Source of the DNA: Candidatus Uhrbacteria bacterium RIFCSPHIGHO2_02_FULL_57_19
GTDB taxonomy: Bacteria > Patescibacteriota > Patescibacteriia > 2-12-FULL-57-11
NCBI GenBank assembly: GCA_001791115.1
Contig: MGDZ01000046.1
Coordinates: 19,684-25,322, forward strand
DNA: 5,639 nucleotides
Direction: 5' to 3'
The position numbers and the translations under genes are program-made. The notes under the pieces were generated by a model. It ran no database searches, was not told the DNA's origin, and worked only from the letters and a program-made list of their open reading frames with translations. How positions within the stretch are numbered: position 1 is the stretch's first letter; each line of letters opens with the position of its first letter. Shown one piece after another: positions 1-4,245 of this stretch.

Positions 1-1
1 C

Positions 2-262
2 ATTCGACAGTTCCGGCTTCTGCTCATAGTGACTTCCTTCTTGGAGGAAAAGAAAGGAGCCACCAAAGCCGCCATGGCTGGTGAACTCGGCCTGCATCCC
101 TTTGTCGCCGGAAAACTCCTGGCCCAGGTTCGCGTCTTTTCTCGAAAGGACCTGGAGCGCTCTTTTGTGCAGCTGTTCGCGCTGGAACGGTCAATCAAGA
201 CCGGCCGGCTTTCCCCCGGCGCTGCGCTGGACTTGTTCCTCGGTTCACTCGTACCGGCTTAG
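2..262 (+). CDS. holA: DNA polymerase III subunit delta (HolA), C-terminal 86 residues, 5' end outside window
   Basis: The delta subunit is the part of the clamp-loader complex that opens the beta sliding clamp during chromosome replication. The frame is open from the left edge, so the GTG at 29 is an internal Val codon and not the start. The visible chain begins with QFRLLLIV, the helix that opens the C-terminal collar domain. It continues with the family's most conserved block, LHPFVAGKLLAQ (visible residues 31-42), and ends with the helix pair LERSIKTGRLSPGAALDLFL (61-80). The stop is TAG at 260-262. The N-terminal clamp-binding and ATPase-like domains lie outside the window. The gene converges on rpsT and both share a terminator. 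A holA-rpsT neighbourhood is common in bacteria, which supports both calls. The family assignment rests on recalled motifs and was not searched. Confidence 0.88.
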   Translation: MRQFRLLLIVTSFLEEKKGATKAAMAGELGLHPFVAGKLLAQVRVFSRKDLERSFVQLFALERSIKTGRLSPGAALDLFLGSLVPA

Positions 263-277
263 AAACGCGTAAACAAT

Positions 278-316
278 AAAAGAATCCCGTTCCGCAAAGC
301 GGGACGGGATTCTTTT
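278..316. terminator. Bidirectional intrinsic terminator between holA and rpsT
   Basis: The arms at 278-295 and 299-316 form an 18-bp stem with one G-T wobble and an AAA loop. The stem core is AATCCCGTTCCGC. The stem carries A-runs on the left and T-runs on the right, so either strand gives a hairpin followed by a U-tract. It sits 15 bp after the holA stop and 12 bp after the rpsT stop, where two convergent genes need it. Confidence 0.93.
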
Positions 317-328
317 TAATTCAGGAAT

Positions 329-592
329 TCAGGCGGCGCGCTGGAGAGCTTTCGCTAGACGCGATTTGAGGCGAGCCGCGGCGTTTTTGGCCACGATCTT
401 CCGCTGGGCGGCCTTGTCCAGGGCTTTGCCGAAGGCGCGCAGGGCTTCCTTGGCCGCATCGGCCTTTTTTTCCTTGGCCGCGCGCAGGGCTTTTTTTCGC
501 AGATCTTTAATGCGAGATATGACCGCCTTGTTTCTAGCGGCGGCTTTCTTGGCTTGGCGCAGGGCTTTTTCCGCGGCGTGCTTGATGGGCAT
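329..592 (-). CDS. rpsT: 30S ribosomal protein S20
   Basis: S20 is a small basic three-helix protein that binds 16S rRNA near the 5' domain and helix 44 during 30S assembly. The product is 87 residues, the usual family length, and is almost entirely Lys, Arg and Ala helix. It begins MPIKHAAEKALRQ and carries the C-terminal signature LDKAAQRKIVAKNAAARLKS (residues 58-77), which corresponds to the LDKAA...HKN.AAR.KSRL pattern of the family. I chose the ATG at 590-592 because S20 proteins start this way. The open frame extends 31 codons further upstream, but that extension translates GC-rich leader hairpins and looks non-coding. No Shine-Dalgarno is visible before the chosen ATG. A promoter candidate lies at 675-701. 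The gene ends at the terminator shared with holA. Confidence 0.95.
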   Translation of the reverse strand: MPIKHAAEKALRQAKKAAARNKAVISRIKDLRKKALRAAKEKKADAAKEALRAFGKALDKAAQRKIVAKNAAARLKSRLAKALQRAA

Positions 593-606
593 ATTCGGCA
601 GGTTTG

Positions 607-649
607 AGGTTCTAGGTTCTGCGCCGGAGGCGCACCCGCCTTTGGCGGG
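607..649 (-). promoter_or_regulatory. rpsT leader: two tandem GC hairpins and a tandem heptamer
   Basis: Between the likely rpsT promoter and its ATG lie a perfect tandem AGGTTCT repeat (607-613 and 614-620) and two hairpins. GCGCC/GGCGC (621-625 and 629-633) has a 3-nt loop, and CCCGCC/GGCGGG (635-640 and 644-649) also has a 3-nt loop. All would be transcribed in the 5' leader. S20 synthesis is autoregulated in E. coli, so a regulatory role is possible. However, similar GC-rich hairpins occur elsewhere in this window, and they may just be dispersed intergenic repeats. Confidence 0.5.
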
Positions 650-674
650 GGGGTTCGTATTGGAATGGTGAGAG

Positions 675-701
675 ATTATCAGCAAGAGGTCGGCACGTCA
701 A
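675..701 (-). promoter_or_regulatory. Candidate sigma-70-type promoter for rpsT
   Basis: Read on the minus strand, TTGACG (plus 696-701) is followed after 15 bp by GATAAT (plus 675-680). Each hexamer matches the consensus at 5 of 6 positions. The spacer is 2 bp shorter than ideal. It lies just beyond the stop of the kinase-like gene and about 85 bp upstream of the rpsT start. Confidence 0.55.
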
Positions 702-707
702 CCTCTC

Positions 708-1883
708 CTAACCTATCTGTGGATTCTCTGCGGAATCGATATCGAGACCGAAAGCATTCTTATCTCCTGTTGCAGAAAGCTCGTATTTCGGAAACATTCC
801 ATTTTTTGTTAACTCTCGGACGCGTTGTGAGAAACGTCCAAAAAGGGGCGTACCTTCATCGCCAAAGGCGAAATTGAAGGCCTTTTGGAGAGCCAGTCGA
901 CGAGGTTCTGAACTCAAAATAGACTCAAGCAGTGATCGTAAAGACGGGGATATCTCCTTTTCTCCGTAAAGTCGCAGAGGAAATGAGCGGATCGAGTGTC
1001 CTTCTTCGATAGATAGTGTGAGTCCGTGATCGATTGCTGTCACTCGACCCTTCTCATCGATAAAGAAATTGGCTTTATGACGGTCGCGGATCTCCAAAAT
1101 ATAATCGAGGGCGGCGAGCGCCTCGAGGTCATCGGGTTTCGACTTCAGTATCCAGTTTTTCCCCTCACTGGCCAATTCGCCATCTACCCACTTCTGCACC
1201 GACCCAATGCGTTCGCCGACTTCGCGGATCACGGTGGGAGGCACCAACTCTTCTCGCTCCAATGCTTTGGCCACAAATCCCGCCAGCCATTCGCGAAGGT
1301 AGCCGCGCGGCTCCTGGTCGCCGGTCACGGTTCCAAGAAGCTTGTCGTCCGCGTATCGTAAGGGCTCGCCGTCGCGGGGTTTGAATACTGCTTCATGTCT
1401 CCTCGCTCCTTCGACGCCGACTTCAATCTTGATGACCTCGTTGCGAACGACCAGATCGCCTCTCTCCTCGATCTCCTCGAGACGTTCTTTTTTTTCTTTC
1501 TTCGTTTTGATGACCACCGCTGCGCGGTAGGCGGTCTCGTCCGCGTCCTTCCGGTCGCGGATTTTCATCAGTTCTGTCGTCGCGCCTTCCCGAAGCTCGC
1601 GTTCTTCGGTCAGTCGTATTTTCAAGCGTTCAACCCTATCAAAATTCCCCTGTTCGGTGTAGGCGCTTACTAACGCTCGAGCTAGCTCATCGTCCAATAT
1701 AAGAGACTGTTTCACAATCTCCTTCTGTTCCAAATATTGCCATTTTTCAATTCTCGGTTTTTCCGGTCTCGCGGCTACCATTTTCTCTACTTTAGTAGTT
1801 TCAGTAAATGTATCCGCGGCCAGAGATTCGGGAGCGGTGGTCTCGGAAGATCGTAGATGGATATTTTGATTCTTTCTGGCCAT
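708..1883 (-). CDS. Putative PI3/PI4-kinase-like (SCO1664-like) protein with charged helical N-terminus
   Basis: This is a 391-residue soluble protein with no signal peptide or membrane segment. Residues 1-45 are polar and low-complexity. Residues about 46-148 are strongly charged and helical, probably coiled coil in part (KKEKKERLEEIEER, 128-141). Residues about 150-290 follow the order of an atypical kinase fold. They contain a candidate ATP-binding Lys in VFKPRDGE (K168), REWLAGF with E198, LVPPTVIRE (213-221), GSVQKWVDG (227-235), a catalytic-loop-like DRHKAN (D267, N272) and a DFG-like AIDHG (D285). The same sequence of motifs occurs, as I recall it, in the actinobacterial SCO1664 family and related PI3/PI4K, HipA and Fam20 folds. 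The substrate is unknown. The ATG at 1883 directly follows a terminator T-run and has no Shine-Dalgarno. Met35 (ATG at 1779-1781) is an alternative start that leaves the kinase domain intact. The fold is fairly clear, the biological role is not. Confidence 0.72.
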   Translation of the reverse strand: MARKNQNIHLRSSETTAPESLAADTFTETTKVEKMVAARPEKPRIEKWQYLEQKEIVKQSLILDDELARALVSAYTEQGNFDRVERLKIRLTEERELREGATTELMKIRDRKDADETAYRAAVVIKTKKEKKERLEEIEERGDLVVRNEVIKIEVGVEGARRHEAVFKPRDGEPLRYADDKLLGTVTGDQEPRGYLREWLAGFVAKALEREELVPPTVIREVGERIGSVQKWVDGELASEGKNWILKSKPDDLEALAALDYILEIRDRHKANFFIDEKGRVTAIDHGLTLSIEEGHSIRSFPLRLYGEKEISPSLRSLLESILSSEPRRLALQKAFNFAFGDEGTPLFGRFSQRVRELTKNGMFPKYELSATGDKNAFGLDIDSAENPQIG

Positions 1884-1916
1884 AAAAAAAGACCGTCATC
1901 GATTGCTCGAGACGGT
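1884..1916 (-). terminator. Intrinsic terminator after the 114-residue gene, abutting the next ATG
   Basis: On the minus strand ACCGTCTCGA pairs with TCGATGACGGT, giving a 10-bp stem with a single bulged U and a GCAA tetraloop of the GNRA type. Seven T residues follow at plus 1884-1890. The hairpin overlaps the last codons of the upstream gene (stop at 1896-1898). The final T of the tract is immediately followed by the ATG of the kinase-like gene. Confidence 0.85.
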
Positions 1917-2240
1917 TCCGGTGCTCGCCGCCTGCTCACCGGCTGATGGCGGCTGGATGTCGGTGGCGTTGATGTAGGCGCTCTGGTAGGCGCTCTGGAG
2001 CGCTTGCAGAAAGGCCAGGCCGTCGGCTGGAAGGAACGAACGGGGGGTCGGGTAGGCCAGGGTGATTCCCGTGGTCAATTCGCGGATGAAATTGGCGTCT
2101 CCAACACACCGCGCCGTGCCGTCTTGTTGCAGAACGCAGCGAGCGAGGAGCGTCTTTTCCGTGCCGCGTCCGATGCGATAGACCTCGACGAACGACCCCG
2201 GAGGGTGATTTGGAGCTGGTTGCCTAGCGGGATTGGTCAT
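1896..2240 (-). CDS. Hypothetical protein, 114 residues, upstream of the kinase-like gene
   Basis: I do not recognise this family. The 114-residue product has a proline-rich polar N-terminus (residues 1-14). A compact core follows, beginning FVEVYRIGRGTEKTLLARCVL (residues 17-37), which reads as alternating beta-strands. Next come ITLAYPTPRSFLPADGLAFL (59-78) and a helix with a near-repeat, LQSAYQSAY (81-89). The last 20 residues are polar and probably disordered. There is no signal peptide and no membrane segment. The two cysteines (35 and 45) do not form an obvious metal site. The start is well supported: GGGAG sits 6 nt before the ATG, and a candidate promoter lies further upstream. The gene has its own terminator 12 bp before the kinase-like gene. 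The order suggests a functional link to that kinase, for example as substrate or regulator, but this is only inference from position. Confidence 0.75.
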   Translation of the reverse strand: MTNPARQPAPNHPPGSFVEVYRIGRGTEKTLLARCVLQQDGTARCVGDANFIRELTTGITLAYPTPRSFLPADGLAFLQALQSAYQSAYINATDIQPPSAGEQAASTGTVSSNR

Positions 2241-2263
2241 GATTGTCTCCCAGGAACGATTTT

Positions 2264-2293
2264 ACGTTAACAATACTTAGAGCTGCGTGTCAA
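2264..2293 (-). promoter_or_regulatory. Candidate promoter for the 114-residue gene
   Basis: A perfect TTGACA -35 hexamer lies on the minus strand (plus 2288-2293). At 17-18 bp the possible -10 hexamers are weak (TAACGT at plus 2264-2269, or the overlapping TTAACG). A TAAAAT a few bases further down is too distant for this -35. The element lies between the rmuC stop and the Shine-Dalgarno of the next gene, as expected for a separate transcription unit. Confidence 0.45.
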
Positions 2294-2303
2294 GACCAGT
2301 TAA

Positions 2304-3371
2304 TTATTCCGCCACCGGCGGGAGCGGGATCGGCGGCGGTTCTTCCTTTGAGGTGACAAGTTCGAGTTTTTCCTCGAATCGTCCCAAGCGTTTGGTGGAT
2401 TCCTCGTAGGAGTTGCGGGCGCGCGAGAGGTGCGTGCCGACCAGATCAAAATCCTCTGAAAATTTTCCGAATTCAACCCGGAGTCGGGAAAGGTTCTGGA
2501 GGATTTCCTTTGCCCCACGCTCGATCTGCAGACCCCGAAGTCCAAGGAGGATCGACTGCAGGTAGACGTAAAATGTATTGGGCGAGACCGGGATCACCCG
2601 CCGGTCATAGGCGTAATGCATCAGCGAGTGTTCCTCGGTGCCCTTGATGATGGTCTCGTAATAGATGTTCTCGGCCGGAATGTACATGAGCGCGAAGTCG
2701 AAGGTCCCTTCGTCGGGCAGGATGTAGGAATTGGCAATCTTGTCGATATGTTTCTTGACGTCCGAGATGAACAATTTGTGAGATGCGGCGCGTGCGTCAT
2801 CATCCGCGGCATCCAGCATGCGTTTGAAATTCTCCAGCGGGAATTTGGCGTCAACCGGAACGATGCGATCGTCGCGCAGATGAATGGCCGCGTCTACCTT
2901 CTCGCCGCTCTTGAAGCCATATTGGAGGGTGAAATGTGCCGGGGGCAGAATCTGGGCTAGCAGATCTCCAAGAAAAAGTTCGCCCAGTCCGCCACGGAGT
3001 TTCGGAGCGCGCAGAATTTCCTGAAGCGAAGCGATGTCTTTTCCTACGTTGTGGATGTGCTGGCTCGCCGTCTCCAGGCGACCTAGGTTTTCGCGCAAAG
3101 CGCCGACGACACGGGCGGCGTTGTCCAAACGTTCGCCAACGGCCTTGCTTGACGTCTGCTGGACGTCCGTATTTTCTTTGAGCCGCTCGTTGACCTGTTG
3201 GGTCATGGCATTCAGCTGGTCGAGTAAAGTTTTATTTAGATTCTCAAGTCGTTGGTGCAGTAATAAAGTTCCTTCTCCCTTTTGCGCATCACGCCGCACA
3301 AAATAAACCACCAGGATACCCAAGATAAGCACGATTATGCTAAGGAGCCCCAAAATAGTGGATGAATTCAT
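2304..3371 (-). CDS. rmuC: DNA recombination protein RmuC homologue
   Basis: RmuC proteins are membrane-anchored, predicted nucleases of the restriction-endonuclease fold that limit inversion at short inverted repeats in E. coli. The product from the chosen ATG (3369-3371) is 355 residues. It has one N-terminal membrane helix (about 5-25) ending in VRRD. A coiled-coil stretch (about 35-120) precedes the catalytic domain, which holds LRGGLGELFLGDLL (125-138), KVDAAIHL (158-165), the hallmark PVDAKFP (172-178, with D174 and K176 as the D-x-K pair), FALMYIPAENIYYE (226-239) and RRVIPVSPNTFYVYLQ (257-272). The tail is proline-rich (345-352). The open frame extends 10 codons further upstream, but these would lie inside the tRNA-Arg gene, so I reject them. 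No good Shine-Dalgarno is visible. The gene starts 9 nt after tRNA-Arg and is probably co-transcribed with it. Confidence 0.93.
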   Translation of the reverse strand: MNSSTILGLLSIIVLILGILVVYFVRRDAQKGEGTLLLHQRLENLNKTLLDQLNAMTQQVNERLKENTDVQQTSSKAVGERLDNAARVVGALRENLGRLETASQHIHNVGKDIASLQEILRAPKLRGGLGELFLGDLLAQILPPAHFTLQYGFKSGEKVDAAIHLRDDRIVPVDAKFPLENFKRMLDAADDDARAASHKLFISDVKKHIDKIANSYILPDEGTFDFALMYIPAENIYYETIIKGTEEHSLMHYAYDRRVIPVSPNTFYVYLQSILLGLRGLQIERGAKEILQNLSRLRVEFGKFSEDFDLVGTHLSRARNSYEESTKRLGRFEEKLELVTSKEEPPPIPLPPVAE

Positions 3372-3380
3372 AGCGCTTAA

Positions 3381-3453
3381 TGCCCCCACCACGAGTTGCA
3401 CGTGGATATCCGGCTTAGGAGTCCGGCGCTCTATCTGCTTGAGCTATGGGGGC
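3381..3453 (-). tRNA. tRNA-Arg (anticodon CCT)
   Basis: The 73-nt gene folds as a cloverleaf. The acceptor stem is GCCCCCA with TGGGGGC and the discriminator is A. The D-stem is GCTC/GAGC, and the anticodon arm is CCGGA-CTCCTAA-GCCGG with anticodon CCT reading AGG. The T-stem is CCACG/CGTGG. CCA is not encoded. Positions 31 and 39 are A and G, a mismatch. Two normally invariant elbow bases differ: the D-loop AAGCAGATA has A where G18 is expected, and the T-loop TGCAACT has G at position 55 instead of T. The other two tRNAs in the window are normal there. The gene reads into rmuC. Confidence 0.93.
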
Positions 3454-3492
3454 GATTTTGCCTCATGCTTGATTATCCGGATTTATTGGCGT

Positions 3493-3521
3493 ATTTTAGC
3501 TGCTGTGCCGCACGATGTGAT
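3493..3521 (-). promoter_or_regulatory. Candidate promoter for tRNA-Arg and rmuC
   Basis: On the minus strand ATCACA (4 of 6 matches to TTGACA, plus 3516-3521) is followed after exactly 17 bp by TAAAAT (5 of 6 matches to TATAAT, plus 3493-3498). The tRNA 5' end is about 40 bp downstream. A second -10-like GATAAT at plus 3472-3477 lies closer to the tRNA but lacks a matching -35. Confidence 0.4.
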
Positions 3522-3551
3522 CTTCCACACAAATTCGAATCAATTTTGATC

Positions 3552-3574
3552 CTATCTCGTTATACCTGAGATAG
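3552..3574. repeat. Imperfect palindrome CTATCTC...GAGATAG
   Basis: Two 7-nt arms (3552-3558 and 3568-3574) flank a 9-nt centre that includes a symmetric TATA. No U-tract follows, so it is not a terminator. It could be a dimer-protein operator. The function is unknown. Confidence 0.45.
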
Positions 3575-3641
3575 TGCCCCCTTACAAATAATCAGGGTCA
3601 CAGTAGTATAGATGATAGATGTCGTACAATATTAAACATAT

Positions 3642-3658
3642 AGATCATATAATGATCT
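3642..3658. repeat. 17-bp AT-rich palindrome AGATCAT-ATA-ATGATCT
   Basis: Perfect 7-nt arms (3642-3648 and 3652-3658) surround ATA, inside a segment of roughly 30% GC. It lies 43 bp before the perfect DnaA-box match. It may mark an easily melted stretch or a protein site. I can name no family. Confidence 0.5.
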
Positions 3659-3700
3659 CTACAAAAAAAGGATCGAATTTGAAAAAAAGGGGGGAAACTC

Positions 3701-3709
3701 TGTGGATAA
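3701..3709 (-). promoter_or_regulatory. DnaA box, perfect match to TTATCCACA
   Basis: The plus strand reads TGTGGATAA, so the minus strand carries the consensus 9-mer recognised by the initiator DnaA. It lies just after an A-rich and G-rich run (3661-3694). A 7-of-9 match, TCTTCCACA, lies at 3521-3529. A single 9-mer can occur by chance, so its meaning depends on the surrounding motifs. Confidence 0.55.
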
Positions 3710-3715
3710 CCTCTA

Positions 3716-3739
3716 TTTGTATACACATGTGTATACAAA
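3716..3739. repeat. Perfect 24-bp palindrome
   Basis: The half-site TTTGTATACACA is followed at once by its exact reverse complement, with no spacer and no mismatch. It starts 6 bp after the DnaA box. No T-run follows, so it is not a terminator. Perfect spacer-less symmetry of this length suggests the binding site of a dimeric protein, or a cruciform. Confidence 0.75.
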
Positions 3740-3742
3740 CGG

Positions 3743-3763
3743 CCTCGAAGCTAAGCTCCGAGG
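3743..3763. repeat. 21-bp near-perfect palindrome CCTCG...CGAGG
   Basis: The arms CCTCGaAGCT and AGCTcCGAGG are complementary except for one A/C position and surround a central A. It lies 3 bp after the 24-bp palindrome and 19 bp before the tRNA-Ala fragment. It could be a hairpin in the leader of the tRNA or another protein site. Confidence 0.5.
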
Positions 3764-3782
3764 TAAACCCGTGAAGACCCTT

Positions 3783-3816
3783 GGGCCTATAGTATAGTGG
3801 TAATACGCCGCATTCG
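3783..3816 (+). pseudogene. Truncated 5'-half copy of tRNA-Ala(CGC)
   Basis: Bases 3788-3816 are identical over 29 nt to 3840-3868 of the intact tRNA-Ala, 52 bp downstream. The five bases before (3783-3787, GGGCC) match the acceptor start GGGGA at 3 of 5 positions. The copy covers the acceptor 5' strand, the D-arm and the anticodon stem, and stops inside the anticodon. It is followed by TCCGCCAAAATTTTC, which is nearly the reverse complement of the intact gene's 3' flank. It cannot fold as a full tRNA on its own. Confidence 0.85.
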
Positions 3817-3924
3817 TCCGCCAAAATTTTCTGCGGGGATATAGTATAGTGGTAATACGCCGCATTCGCATTGCGGAGACCCGGGTTCGATTCCCGGTAT
3901 CTCCATAGAAAATTTAGGCGGACG
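3815..3924. repeat. 17-bp inverted repeat flanking tRNA-Ala(CGC)
   Basis: Bases 3815-3831 and 3908-3924 are reverse complements with a single mismatch at 3823 (A, against A at 3916). They bracket the intact tRNA at distances of 3 and 2 bp. The left arm begins exactly where the half-tRNA copy stops, sharing two bases (CG) with it. Confidence 0.85.
3835..3905 (+). tRNA. tRNA-Ala (anticodon CGC)
   Basis: The 71-nt gene folds fully. The acceptor stem is GGGGATA with TATCTCC and the discriminator is A. The D-stem is GTAT/ATAC with a normal GG in the short loop. The anticodon arm is CCGCA-TTCGCAT-TGCGG with anticodon CGC (3867-3869) reading GCG, and the T-arm is CCGGG-TTCGATT-CCCGG. The third acceptor pair is G3:T70, the G:U wobble that identifies tRNA-Ala to its synthetase, which confirms the assignment. 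CCA is not encoded. No convincing promoter was found immediately upstream. Confidence 0.93.
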
Positions 3925-3972
3925 GTGACAGTAGTTCTGCGCCATAGGCGCATTCGCATCTGGCTGAGATTC

Positions 3973-4043
3973 TGCTCCTGCCTGCCGCCAGGCAGGTAGG
4001 TCCAGAGGTATTCGCGGGTTTTTAATGTTTCACGTGAAACAAT
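3973..4043 (+). repeat. Module repeat, copy 1 (contains parS)
   Basis: Bases 3973-3987 equal 4246-4260, and 3992-4043 equal 4261-4312 without mismatch over 52 nt. Copy 1 has 4 extra bases (3988-3991) that complete its hairpin. The shared segment runs from the CCTGCC hairpin through TCCAGAGGTATTCGCGGG to the parS site and the two bases after it. Confidence 0.93.
4026..4041. promoter_or_regulatory. parS centromere site, copy 1
   Basis: The 16-bp palindrome TGTTTCACGTGAAACA is a perfect match to the chromosomal parS consensus bound by ParB/Spo0J. ParB clamps load here and spread, forming the segregation complex moved by ParA and used to load SMC. Chromosomal parS sites normally cluster near the replication origin. 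It lies 120 bp after the tRNA-Ala(CGC) 3' end. Confidence 0.9.
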
Positions 4044-4147
4044 GGCAGGCGGGTTGCGGACCTGCCTTTCGGCAGGCAGGGACCCTGGTTCTGTGCCTGC
4101 TCCAGAGGTGCATGAGCCTCGGGCTCAAAAGGCGCAGCCGCCTCTGG

Positions 4148-4168
4148 CGGAGATTCCCGGTTTCTCCA
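4148..4168 (+). pseudogene. Degenerate 3' remnant of tRNA-Ala
   Basis: GCGGAGATTCCCGGTTTCTC plus CA aligns to the end of the intact tRNA. It has the 3' anticodon strand GCGG with AGA, then jumps to TTCCCGG of the T-arm and a TCTCCA acceptor end, losing 11 bases. The next 20 bases (ATAAAAAATTTAGACGAACG, 4169-4187 region) match the intact gene's 3' flank closely. It is the head of the second module copy. Confidence 0.75.
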
Positions 4169-4245
4169 TAAAAAATTTAGACGAACGGAGGTCGGCGTTC
4201 GCCCGGTCATTCGACCGGGTGCCCCGTCGGATGACGGGGCGATTA

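Noticed and set aside
366..671. Open frame of 101 codons opposite rpsT
   Set aside because: It is a shadow of the Ala/Lys-rich rpsT codons, lying in the shared transcription zone with no start signals.
593..685. N-terminal extension of rpsT by 31 codons
   Set aside because: It would translate the GC hairpins of the leader and make S20 far longer than normal. MPIKHAAEK is the expected N-terminus.
2616..2960. Open frame of 114 codons on the plus strand inside rmuC
   Set aside because: It is a complementary-strand shadow of the conserved RmuC catalytic domain.
3372..3401. rmuC start 10 codons further upstream
   Set aside because: The codons lie inside the tRNA-Arg T-arm and acceptor stem.
3552..3574. 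Terminator for a leftward or rightward transcript
   Set aside because: The stem is short and AT-containing with no T-run on either side.
3783..3876. A single tRNA-Ala with an intron in its anticodon loop
   Set aside because: Removing the 52-bp segment leaves an acceptor strand GGGCCTA that pairs poorly with TATCTCC. The downstream copy alone folds perfectly, so it is the real gene.
3645..3959. Open frame of 104 codons on the minus strand containing YRESNPGLRNANAAYYHYTI
   Set aside because: It is the antisense translation of tRNA-Ala(CGC), its half copy and the palindromes. RESNPG-type strings are typical artefacts opposite tRNA genes.
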